The translations under genes were made by a program, and so were the position numbers. A stretch of DNA of 64,000 nt from Oreohelix idahoensis (Eukaryota; Mollusca; Gastropoda; Stylommatophora; Oreohelicidae), in NCBI GenBank assembly GCA_024509875.1, contig JAMPIV010000581.1:253001-317000 (forward strand). The letters run 5' to 3'. Positions 25,062 through 37,931 of the stretch are shown here, one piece after another (within the stretch, counting starts at the first letter, position 1; every line of letters starts with the position of its first letter). The notes under the pieces were generated by a model. The model was not told the origin of the DNA and ran no database searches. It worked only from the letters and a program-made list of their open reading frames with translations.

Positions 25062-25990
25062 TTCGTCCTCAAGAACATTATAGAGCAGTGCTCGGAATGG
25101 CAGAGACTGTGTTGATTTTGAAAAGGCTTTTGACGGAATACACAGGGACAGCCTGTGGAAAATACTGAGGACTTACGAATTTCCAGCTGCATTGTTTCCG
25201 TCATAAAAAGCCTCAATGCTAACTTTACATGCAGTATTGGGTTGAGCAACCTAACTTTTGAGGTGAAGACGGAATACGACAGGGATGCCCCTTATCAACA
25301 ACTTTATTTTTGACAGACAGTCATAGACTGGGTGATGCGCCAGACACTAGAGGGCAGTCCAAGAGGATATAGACTGACAACGTTTTCTACACTGGATGAT
25401 CTTGAAAATGCAGATGACATTGCACTACTCGTACATTCACATCAACACATCCAAGGAAAAAACTATATGGACTGAATAAGTATAGCCAGCATGTGGGTCT
25501 GAACATCATTCTAAAGAAGATAGAGGTCATGACACTCAATGTGGGCAGTTCTGAGCACAATAAGGAACCAGAATCTGGAACAAACGGACACATTTACATA
25601 CCTAGGATGCATAGTAAAACCAGACGGCGGAACAAGCAAAGACATCAACAACTGAATGAATAAAGTGAGAACAACCTTTGCTAGTCTCAACAACATCTGG
25701 ATGTCTTCCCAGTACAGCACAAACACCAAATTAAGATTATATGAGAGCTATGTACTTTCTGTGCTTCTCTATGGTGCGGAATGTTGGAGAGTAACAGAGA
25801 AGGAAATGTCGAAATTGTCCTCCTTCCACACAATATGCCTAAGAAAAATTCTCTGTTGAGTCTGAGATGCAAAGAATGAACCAGAGCTGGGGCACTGTCC
25901 GAATAATGTCCACTGACCGAACAAAGTGGAAGCAGTTTGTTGCTGCTCTGCAAGACGCCACGAGGCGTGGTGGCCACTGCCTGCTATGAC
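25062..25990 (+). pseudogene. RTE LINE reverse transcriptase, C-terminal two-thirds, decayed
   Basis: Readings in changing frames include NIIEQCSEWQR, HRDSLWKILRTYEF (RT palm), LENADDIALL (the catalytic ADD box near 25405) and YLGCIVKPDGGTSKDINN. They are followed by an intact stretch at 25656-25857 (FASLNNIWMSSQYSTNTKLRLYESYVLSVLLYGAECWRVTEKEM) typical of the RT thumb and tail in this LINE class. Multiple stops and frameshifts. Probably the 3' half of the element beginning at 17630. Confidence 0.8.
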
Positions 25991-26460
25991 AATCGCGAAT
26001 AAAGATTAAAGTCGAAGATATTCATGGAAGAAAAATGTTAATAGCGATATGTTCAACATAATTTGATTTGTGGGTATCTAGAAATATGAATTACAAAGAA
26101 ATAATGCTCCATGCCTTTAGTATAATAAGAATCCGTTCAAACCTGTTCAGTCTCTGTTATAAACAGGTGTGTACCTAAGCATAATACATGTCTGGACCTG
26201 GTAACATGAGTATTAATTTTCACAACTTATAGTTGCTTCAGGTCTATAGAACAATGTCATTGAAAAATGAGGTTTCTTTAACATGAAACTACATTGTAAC
26301 AGCGAGCTGCAATATTTCCAATTAAAAATAATTTCTTTTTAAAATTTTGTGCAGCTTTACTATATCACACTTTGGCCATGTTTTTAGCATGAAATAAACA
26401 AGATGTGGTCTCTACTACGTCCTTTCTCAAATTACTATAAAATCTTAACTCCTTATAATA
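25991..26460. other. Intronic, unannotated
   Basis: AT-rich with no recognised coding or repeat signal. Confidence 0.5.
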
Positions 26461-26464
26461 TAAT

Positions 26465-26580
26465 TATTCCAGTCCAAGTCCCGGTCGACGACATTACTTC
26501 AAATGTTCTCGCCCGAGCTTGAACCTGGGATCTCCCGATCGCCAGCGCAGAGTGGTAACCACTACACGGCGTGGCTCCCT
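26465..26580 (-). mobile_element. tRNA-derived SINE, truncated
   Basis: The minus strand starts gggagccacgcc, with an A box (tgtagtggtta, 26556-26566) and a B box (ggttcaagctc, 26515-26525). Sequence beyond the B box is homologous to the SINE at 10223-10490, but the body is cut short. Confidence 0.75.
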
Positions 26581-27637
26581 CCATACTAGAAATGTTCTTA
26601 CTAAGTACTAGTAAGTCTTTGTCATCCAATTATTAGCACGTACACAATTTAGGAACATTTTATTTTTACCATCTTCTCCCAAGCCTTAGTCATATAATTT
26701 ATTGTAATTAAAACCTGACATTTTCCATTTTAGCATAAAAACGTCCCCCATTTTCTTTGGGAAGACCGTCCGCGTCATTGTCCAAAGTTCAAAGATTGGC
26801 TTTCTTTGTTCCATTTTCGCATGTTAATGACACACAACAACAATAGGCGCAAGCAAAGAAATGAGCAAAACTATAAGAAGAAACAAAAGAACTGTATAAC
26901 AAGGTGCCAAGACAGGCAGAGGAAGTTGCAGAGATGGAGAACTTGCGTATAAAAATAAGATAAACGGTTTTTTCAGTTATAAGTATGAATGAGTTTTAGA
27001 TTGGAACACAATTAGCAGTTCGATTATATCGACCAGAAGAAGGATCTACCGAAGAGTTTATTGTGGAGGAACAAGAGTGTAATAAAACAGGGTGAAATCT
27101 ATAAGAATTCTCAACGCGAGATTTACACGAATTCTGAATATTATAATGTCATTGTGACAAAACGGGGCGGCCCATATCGATCTTTGTTTCTCTCCGGCAA
27201 TATCGGTACATTTGTGGTACTGATTTTTATTATGTGCGGTCAATTATCGCAGTTTTCTTACTTTATTTCTTTCTTTATTTTTCTGCTTAGTAGCAGATAA
27301 TTGATTTTATCAAACCACTCGACACTCTTCTCTGTGATGTCACCTGTTTGTTACCCGGTCATCCTAGCTTGCGGTGAGCAACTGAGATAAGATAGTCGCC
27401 GGCGTGTTTAGATTGAACCGCTAATAAGACGACTCGTTTGGTAACCCAGATTGGCAGACACGGAGTTTTGCGTGCTCATACGACAGATAACGAGATTACT
27501 GTCTGTGTGACACATGTGGACAGACAAGTGTGACATAATTGCTTCCAGGCCAACTTGTTATGACTACATTGCTTTCTAATAAAGTTATAAGTATTACAGT
27601 ATTATGATTAAAATTCATAACGATTATGTACGTATTA
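26581..27637. other. Intronic, unannotated
   Basis: No supported gene. The short open frame near 27061-27300 has hydrophobic content but no recognisable family. Confidence 0.5.
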
Positions 27638-27639
27638 TA
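27638..27639. repeat. TA target duplication of mariner A (left)
   Basis: TA directly precedes the inverted repeat; the partner is 28982-28983. Confidence 0.9.
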
Positions 27640-28981
27640 CGAGGGGCGTTCAGAAAGTAATGCACCACATCGTTTTTCTCAGGAGCTGTTTATTCAAAAA
27701 GCATGAAATTTATACACAATATACATGGTAATGTCATGTAAACATCGGTATTATTCAACATAATCCCCATCAACTTGTACGGCTTTATGCCAGCGCGAAA
27801 CAAGTGCATGTATTCCTAGCCCGTACCAGTTTTTTTTTTTTGGATCATGTAGCCATTTCTTCGCTGCATGAATCACTCCTTCATCATCTTCAAACCTTGT
27901 CCCACGGAGTGCATCTTTAAGTGGACCAAATAGATGAAAATCAGAGGGTGCCAAATCGGGACTATAGGGTGGATGGGGTAGTACAGTCCAACCCAATGTG
28001 GTGATTGCTTCCCGTTTTGCCAGACTTGTGTGAGGTCGCGCATTGTCGTGAAGGAGAAGCATGTCTGCTGGATTCTTGTGCGGACGAACTCTGCGAAAAC
28101 GTTGATTGAGTTTTTTCAATGTCTTAATGTAAGCTTGCGAATTGATTGTCTCTCCTCTTGGCATAACGTCCACAAGAATCACACCTTCAATGTCCCAAAA
28201 GACAGTGATCATGACCTTTCCAGCTGAAGGAATTGTCTTGAATTTCTTTCTTCGTGGTGATTGCGGATGATGCCACTCCATTGATTGTCTTTTTGTCTCA
28301 GGTTCAAAATGATGTACCCAGGTTTCATCACCTGTAACGTTCTTAGCCAAAACGTTCTCTCCATCAGCATTGAAACGCTCCAACAATTCAGAAGAAATTG
28401 CTTTCTTTTGCAATCGGTGGTCATTTGTGAGACTTCGAGGAACCCATCTTGCGGAAACCTTAGAAAATCTGAGAGTTTTTATAACTGCATTTGCACTACC
28501 AATGCTGACTGACAGCTGTAAGGCCAATTGTTGAGTAGTGATTCGCTTATTAGTAAGAATAATTCCCTCAGCACATTTCAACATTTCTGCGTTGGTGGCT
28601 GTGGCAGGACGTCCACAGCGCGGCCCATCAAGCAGCTTCGTATCTCCACTTCTTGATTCTTCGATTCTCTGAACCCAGCGACTGACTGTACTCCTGTCGA
28701 CTGCAAAACTTCCATACACATTACATAGACGCTTGTGGATATTCACAACAGTTTCCTTCTCTGCAACGAGAAATTCTATCACAATTCGCTGTTTATAACG
28801 CAAGTTGCTAAAACGCTCCATTTCAACGGTTTACGGCAGCCGTATTATTTGGCCGGTTGTAGAACAATTTGGTGCAAACCATTGGCACATGCTGTATTTG
28901 AAGTGTCCAAAATTTCATGCTTTCATCTTCATTATTAGCTGAGAAAAACGATGTGGTGCATTACTTTCTGAACGCCCCTCG
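27640..28981 (-). mobile_element. Mariner A, 1342 bp, structurally complete
   Basis: Inverted repeats of about 43 bp (27640-27682 and 28939-28981, starting CGAGGGGCGTTCAGAAAG) appear identical by eye and are flanked by TA. A single full-length transposase frame lies between them. Copies B and C share the same ends and length (about 1.34 kb). Confidence 0.95.
27751..28821 (-). CDS. Mariner transposase, DD34D, full length
   Basis: 356 codons starting MERFSNLRYKQR with no internal stop. The N-terminal half holds the two helix-turn-helix DNA-binding modules (AEKETVVNIHKRL, STVSRWVQRI, then WVPRSLTND). The catalytic triad is VTGDETW (first Asp), LLHDNARPH (second Asp) and YSPDLAPSDFHLF (third Asp), with 34 residues between the last two, defining mariner. 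The enzyme would bind the inverted repeats, excise the element and insert at TA. Length matches typical mariner transposases (about 345-360). A nine-T run at about 27831-27841 encodes PKKKN near the C-terminus; copies B and C differ in reading there, so the frame may be slightly altered. Activity unproven. Confidence 0.93.
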   Translation of the reverse strand: MERFSNLRYKQRIVIEFLVAEKETVVNIHKRLCNVYGSFAVDRSTVSRWVQRIEESRSGDTKLLDGPRCGRPATATNAEMLKCAEGIILTNKRITTQQLALQLSVSIGSANAVIKTLRFSKVSARWVPRSLTNDHRLQKKAISSELLERFNADGENVLAKNVTGDETWVHHFEPETKRQSMEWHHPQSPRRKKFKTIPSAGKVMITVFWDIEGVILVDVMPRGETINSQAYIKTLKKLNQRFRRVRPHKNPADMLLLHDNARPHTSLAKREAITTLGWTVLPHPPYSPDLAPSDFHLFGPLKDALRGTRFEDDEGVIHAAKKWLHDPKKKNWYGLGIHALVSRWHKAVQVDGDYVE

Positions 28982-28983
28982 TA

Positions 28984-29601
28984 GTAAGCTCAACAGGGCT
29001 CCTTTTCTGCTAATTTTATATGGAATTACTCACTAATAAAGGAAGTGACGTCATATTAATATGGCGTAGAAGCAGACGTAAATTTTGAAGCAGAAGTGGG
29101 TGATGCTAGAGGAGATGCAGCTTGTGTTTTAATGTGAGCGGACGTATTTGTATGAGTTCCTGCAGTCTACTGTGTTTTTCCTGCATTGTACCATCACTAT
29201 GGCATCAAGATACTATGTTGAGGTGTCCCTAGTTTATTCTATGTCAGGAAACATATATATTAACGAAGATGTCGAGTGTACGTAGATATTAAACTTTGTA
29301 CGAATGCAAGGACAGCGTTCCGATCGTGACCGGACTGCCTGATGACTTTGGAAGACTGCACATTACTTCATTTGCCATTGAGCTCATAATTATGTGATGG
29401 AGCTATGTCACAAGTGAAATAAACTGTGCATCGTTGTATGTTTAAGAAATGACAGCCCTACAAAAAAAAAAAATTTTTTTTTGGTGCCAAACATTTTACT
29501 CTTGATTGTACATAAATGAGGCCTGCTCAATCCAAATATAACATTTACTTGTCTGTAGCAGCTCTAGTTTTTGAGATACAGACATTTTTGTATTTCATTA
29601 A
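28984..29601. other. Intronic, unannotated, with an A/T-run palindrome
   Basis: No gene found. A run of A followed by a run of T at about 29462-29483 could form a hairpin. Confidence 0.5.
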
Positions 29602-29603
29602 TA

Positions 29604-29697
29604 CAGGGTGACCCAAAAAAAAACGGGCCCGCGCGCGCACTCTGCGAAAACGTTGATTGTGCGCGCGCTGGCCCGTTTTTTTTTTTGGGTCACCCTG
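29604..29697. mobile_element. 94-bp hairpin MITE, mariner-like ends
   Basis: Two inverted arms of about 36 bases (CAGGGTGACCCAAAAAA... and complement, ending in GCGCGCGCAC) enclose a short loop and are bounded by TA on both sides. The ends resemble Tc1/mariner MITEs. The loop is identical to part of the mariner A transposase gene. Confidence 0.85.
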
Positions 29698-29887
29698 TAT
29701 TATTACAATATTTTCTATATAAGGCTATGTAAAAAAACTATTGCTGTCTAGTCCTTTACAAAAGAAAACTGCTTGTTTACTCTCAGTTTCAGTTTTCCAA
29801 GAATCTTCCCAGAATTGCCTTTTTTAGATTTTAAGCCACTGCATGCATGTAAGTATGCTACTTATTTTATTACACTTCTAACAGAGA

Positions 29888-31316
29888 ATGGCATCATCTT
29901 CAAGAAGAGCATATTTTCTTTCACCGCATTTATTTTGTTATATTTGTGGAGAGTACACTTTCAAAGAAGAACATAGGAAGCATATTACTGTTTTTGTGAA
30001 AAAGGCATACTTTGCTTACTTTAAAGTAAAACTAGGTGACCAGGACAAGTCTTGGGCTCCTCATATTGTTTGCAAAACATGTGTTGGAACACCTGCGACA
30101 GTGGACTTGTGGGAAAAGAAAATGTTTAAAATTTGGAATTCCAATGGTTTGGAGAGAGCCCAAGAACCACTATGAGGACTGTTATTTCTGTGTTGTGAAT
30201 ATTAAGGGAATTAATGGAAAAAAATCACAAAAAGTGGAAATATCCAGATTTAGATTCTTCTAGGCGACCTGTTCCACACGGAGATGACATACTAATTCCA
30301 ACTTTCAGTCCGATTTCGGATTCCCTGCTAGAAGATGAGACAGCAGTGGCATGTGGAACGACAAGTGACAGTGATAGTGATTTCGAAGATGATTTTTCAG
30401 ATGCTCAACGCTTCGACCAGCTTGAACTAAATGATCTAATCCCAGATCTATATCTCTCCAAGGAATCTTCAGAACTTTTGGCTTCAAGATTGAAAGAAAA
30501 AAATTACTGACTGCTGAAACAAAGGTTACGTTTTATCGCAGCAGAAAGCAAGGTTTTATTCCATTCTTTTGTAAAGAAAACAACCTTGTGTTTTGTACTA
30601 ATGTAGGAGGTCTTGTTAACAAAATGGGTGTAAGTTATACACTAGATGAGTGGCGACTTTTCATTGACAGCTCTAAAAGAAGTTTGAAGGGTGTTCTCTT
30701 ACACAATGGTAACAAATATGGCTCAGTTCCAATTGCTCATTCTACTACAATGAAGGAGGAGTATGCTACAATAAGCACAGTTTTGGAAAAATTGAAGTAT
30801 TTAGAACATAACTGGATGGTTTGTGTAAATCTTAAAATGATGAACTTCTTGCTTGGCCAGCAAATGGGACTCACCAAATATCCATGCTTTATATGTATGT
30901 GGGATAGCAGGGCAAAAGATATGCACTGGACAGAGAAACAGTGGCCGTTGAGGGATGAATTTAAAGTTGGAGAAAAAAATATTGTCAATAAGCCTCTCAT
31001 TGATCGACAAAGAGTTCTTCTGCCAACATTACATATAAAGCTTGGCTTGATGAAGCAATTTGTTAAGGCACTGAACAAAGATGGTACCTGTTTTAATTAC
31101 TTATGCAGAAAGTTTCCAGAATTGAGCATAGACAAACTTAAAGCATGAATTTTTGATGGACCTCAAATTAGAAAGTTAATAAACGATCCAAATTTTATTG
31201 ATTCCATGAACAAAACAGAGTCCACAGCCTGGTCATCATTTGTTTTAGTTGTGCAAAACGTTCTGGGTAACTTTAAAGCAGAAAATTATTCTGAATTAGT
31301 TAAAAACATGCTGTCG
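29888..31316 (+). pseudogene. Decayed gene of a multi-copy invertebrate protein family (possibly transposon-derived)
   Basis: Three frames together read as one protein: FCYICGEYTFKEEHRK with a CxxC near the start, VGDQDKSWAPHIVCKTC-like text, YEDCYFCVVNIKGI, YPDLDSSRRPVPH, an acidic Ser/Asp stretch, then TLDEWRLFIDSSKRSLKGVL, LGQQMGLTKYPCFICMWDS and LPTLHIKLGLMKQFVKAL. I recall many uncharacterised invertebrate proteins with this layout (CxxC/zinc-like start, WRLFIDSSK and CFxCxWDSR motifs). Their abundance suggests a mobile origin, but the function is unknown. Frameshifts near 30170 and 30500 and a TGA at 31146-31148 disable it. It is cut off at about 31316 by the R3 LTR, losing the C-terminal part. 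Confidence 0.75.
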
Positions 31317-31319
31317 AGT

Positions 31320-33922
<2,603 letters not shown>

Positions 33923-33929
33923 ATATATA

Positions 33930-35269
33930 CGAAGTGCGGTCATAAAGTAATGCACCACATCGTTTTTCTCAGCTAATAATGAAGATAGAAGCATGAAATT
34001 TTGCACATTTTAAATATGGCATGTGCCAATTGTGTGCACTAAATTGCACCGCAACTGGCTAAATTATACGGCTGCCCTAAACCGTTGAAATGGAGCGAGT
34101 TAGCAACTTGCGTTAAAATCAGCGAGTTGTGATAGAATTTCTCGTTGCAGAGAAGGAAACTGTTGTGAACATTCACAAGCGTCTATGTGATGTGAATGGA
34201 AGTTTTCCAGTCGACAGGAGTACATTCAGTCGCTGGGTTTAGAGAATCAAAGAATCAGGAAGTGGAGATACGAAGCTCCTTCATCGGCCGCGCTGTGAAC
34301 GTCCTGCCACAGCCACCAACGCAGAAATGTTGAAATGCGCTGAGGGCATTATTTTTACTGATAGGTGAATCACTACTCAAAAATTGGCCTTACAGCTGTA
34401 AATCAGCATTGGTAGTGCAAATGCAGTTATAAAAACTCTCGGATTTTCTAAGGTTTGCGCAAGATGGGTTCCTCGAAGTCTCACAAATGACCACCGATTG
34501 CAAAGGAAAGCATTTTTTTCTGAATTGTTGGAGCGTTTCAATGCTGATGGAGACAACTTTTTGGCTAAGATCGTTACAGGTGACGAAACCTGAGCACATC
34601 ATTTTGAACCTGACACAAAAAGACAGTCAATGGAGTGGCATCATCCGCAATCACCACGAAGAAAGAAATTCAAGACAATTCCTTCAGCTGGAAAGGTCAT
34701 GATCACTGTCTTTTGGGACATTGAAGGTGTGATTCTTGTGGACGTTATGCCAAGAGGAGAGACAATCAATTCGCAAGCTTACATTAAGACATTGAAAAAA
34801 CTCAATCAACGTTTTAGCAGAGTTCGTCCGCACAAGAATCCAGCAGACATGCTTCTCCTTCACGACAATGCGCGACCTCACACAAGTCTGGCAAAACGGG
34901 AAGCAATCACCACATTGGGTTGGACTGTACTACCCCATCCACCCTATAGTCCCGATTTGGCACCCTCTGATTTTCATCTATTTGGTCCACTTAAAGATGC
35001 ACTCCGTGGGACAAGGTTTGAAGATGATGAAGGAGTGATTCATGCAGCGAAGAAATGGCTACATGATCTAAAAAAAAAAACTGGTACGGGCTAGGAATAC
35101 ATGCACTTGTTTCGCGCTGGCATAAAGCCGTACAAGTTGATGGGGATTATGTTGAATAATACCGATGTTTACATGACATATTCATGTATATTGTGTATTA
35201 ATTTCATGCTTTTTGATTAAACAGCTCCTGAGAAAAACGATGTGGTGCATTACTTTCTGAACGCCCCTC

Positions 35270-35270
<1 letters not shown>
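33930..35270 (+). mobile_element. Mariner B, 1341 bp, plus strand, inactive
   Basis: Inserted at TA (33928-33929 and 35271-35272) within the AT tract. The right inverted repeat is intact (ends CGCCCCTCG); the left one is mutated (CGAAGTGCGGTCATAAAG). Confidence 0.92.
34090..35159 (+). pseudogene. Mariner B transposase, stops and frameshifts
   Basis: Same enzyme as in mariner A. Starts MERVSN, with an early stop in the first helix-turn-helix and another at TGDET*AHH, where the Trp codon became TGA beside the first catalytic Asp. The C-terminal 34630-35094 remains open with both later Asp motifs (HDNARPH, SPDLAPSDF), and the frame breaks at the A run near 35070. Confidence 0.93.

Positions 35271-35339
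<69 letters not shown>
35271..35339. repeat. (AT)n microsatellite
   Basis: AT dinucleotides joining mariner B to the 5' LTR of E2. Confidence 0.95.
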
Positions 35340-35343
<4 letters not shown>

Positions 35344-36207
35344 ATGAAATATTCTAATCCACATATATAAATTATTAGGTAAATATGAAGCCTAACAAAT
35401 AAAATTAATAAAGAGAAGAGCAATGGTAAAATGACATTGCTGTCACAAGGAATGTACTCGAAATCCCCCTTGTTTTCTGCTTCGTCTGCAAATTGTAACG
35501 CTTTCACGTTGATAGTAAAAGCTTACTGTATTATACCCGCTTTCTTCAATGAAACGTGTGCTGTATTTCTTGGAAAAAACATTGAGAGACTGCGTAATGA
35601 CCTAAATTAATCCTAACATTAATTATATTACGTTACCAAAACGAACGAACAGATGGACAAAAGGATAGCGAGAGGGGAGGGCTGAAAATCAGGAACGCAT
35701 GCAACACGCGACGCGCGATATACAAATGCTGGCATCACGCGTGTAAGTCTACAAGCACTAACTTTTTCAGACGGACAGTGATAAAATACACTACCCTTTC
35801 CCAGAGTTAGGTTTATAAATCATAACAGACTCTTATTAGAAAAGATAACATTAGATGGGTTTACGGTTGAAAACATAACAGTACCCAGACAGCACATCTT
35901 CCAAACAGGAGGTAGTAGAAAATACATATTTTGAACGCAGCCACGTAGCTCTTTTAAAGTGGGAAAATTGGGTTCCTTAGGGCTTGCTGACAAATAATAT
36001 GTAAAACGTTACGCCAATAGTCCAGGAATTAATAAATTATACCCAAAATAAAATAGTGAGGCTGCCTGACAGCATGAAATCATTTCTGCTCATAAAATTT
36101 TTTTTAACGTGTTTGAAAAAAACCTTACGTTACATAAATAGCCTACCATGTAAACTCCAAATTGATTGGAGCGCAACAAATGAAAGCCTAACCACGATTG
36201 GTCGGGC

Positions 36208-36215
36208 TATAAATA
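36208..36215 (+). promoter_or_regulatory. Putative TATA box of E2
   Basis: tataaata after the conserved cgattggtcgggc block, equivalent to the E1 motif. Confidence 0.5.
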
Positions 36216-36390
36216 CTATCTTGGTTGTTAGGGGAAACGGGGAAAGGTAACATTTTTTCAAACACTTGTCGAAACGGGGCTCATTGGTCAGACTCGCTGA
36301 TATACACACTTGGGAGCGTTAGTTCGAAACCACTTGTTGAAAATAGCTTGATAAAGCATCAGTGCGTTGAAGCCAGCATATATTTGGCTC

Positions 36391-36396
36391 AATAAA
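36391..36396 (+). promoter_or_regulatory. Putative polyadenylation signal of E2 LTR
   Basis: AATAAA about 180 bases after the TATA box. Confidence 0.5.
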
Positions 36397-37744
36397 AGCC
36401 TGGAACATAGGCAGATGGAAGTTTGTGCCAGTTTGTGCCAGAAATTCATTGCTAATCAACGTATCTGTGTTATTCGTATGAATTGTGGTAAGCTTGAACC
36501 ATTTAATATCTTTTTAATGAAAATTGAATGTGAATTGTTGATTTATGCCTGTATATATATGTGTAGTTCAGTGGCAAACGTGAGGTAAAGCCTAAAATGC
36601 TCCAGCCTGAACAGAGGGTGTCGGAGAGAAGTAAAACGGCATGGAATGGCCAAACAGTACACTGACACCTGGATGATTGACTAGAAAGAAATAATGCTGG
36701 AAGTGCAGAGGCGTAGTGACCATTAAGGATGGTAATGCTGGTATAAAGTATTTCAGATGAAGCTGACTGTTGGCCTAACGCTCTGAACGCAATGTTTGTG
36801 CTGTATTGTGATCAGTGTAAAAGAGAATATAAATTAGTTATGAAGTAGAAGGTACATCCTTCTTGATTTCAGGGACAGTGGTCTTGATGGTACTGAGCAG
36901 CATCTGGTCAGAGATTTGCTGAATCCAGTGTCGGACAGCATACTCCTTGGTCTTTTAGCTATCAGTGAGGTGTCTCCTGAGCCCAGAGGAGAATTCGAGC
37001 AGAGGAGTCCTTTCCTGCCGCCATCACGCCAGATAAGCGAATTGGCCAGCTGAGCTCAACATTATGTCCCCTCATATTGAACTGACTTTATAAAATTAAC
37101 ATTAAGAGGGGAATTTACTTGTCTTAAAATCAGGAACTGTGAACATCTCCAATACTGGTCCCTAAAGACAAACTATTGAAGTCATGATGACAAATACCAA
37201 CAGAGCTTGAACAAAACAAAACCAGTATTACCTCATTTTACTACTACACAACTGACACACATAGAACATTTGTAATAATATATGTCACTACTATATTCAT
37301 ATTAAATACATTCTGTACATAACTTGTAATTTAAATTGATTGTGATTCCTGATTCCCTTGTAGTTGAATCAGGACACATATTCATTCATGCCAGTAATGA
37401 ATACATATTGTTATTTGAAAGTTATCAGTGCCTCCTTTAAGATATTCTCATAGAGTGTTATATGTATGTGAGTGTCACAGTGTTGTCAAGAGTAGTGGAT
37501 TACATTAAATTGTTTATCTGTCTGTTGTTGTGACTTACACTTCTTCATACACATACCCTAGACACATAACGTAGCATCACACTATTCCAGAATAATTCTG
37601 ACTGAGATAAAGAGATATGTGGTAGCAAGTAAGGTTATCTATAATACACTACTTTTAATAGATATAGATACCTTCACAGCTGATCTCAGTCAGTACACTA
37701 AGTCCCCTATAAATATTTATAACATCCCACTTCACCACATATAT

Positions 37745-37764
37745 TGGGGTCTCGCTCTTGGGAT
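37745..37764 (+). promoter_or_regulatory. Altered primer-binding site of E2
   Basis: TGGGGTCTCGCTCTTGGGAT occupies the place of the perfect tRNA-Pro site in E1 but has a substitution near its start and two extra bases. Priming may be weakened. Confidence 0.65.
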
Positions 37765-37931
37765 TTTGAATCTTTAACTATTAAAAATATTGGGGGTAAT
37801 TCACTTCAGGGAATATAAGAATTAAAAGGTATCCTTGGGTGGAATTAAATAAGGTTGAGCTCACGGTGCCTGTGTTGTCCATTAGAGATTGAATTGTTGG
37901 TTAGACATTGTATAAATTTACATAATAGACA

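Larger units (their letters stand above)
35340..37739 (+). repeat. 5' LTR of E2
   Basis: Starts GTCATGAAATATTC after an A where the terminal T is expected, and ends ...CTTCACCACA. About 2.4 kb, long for an LTR. Confidence 0.95.
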
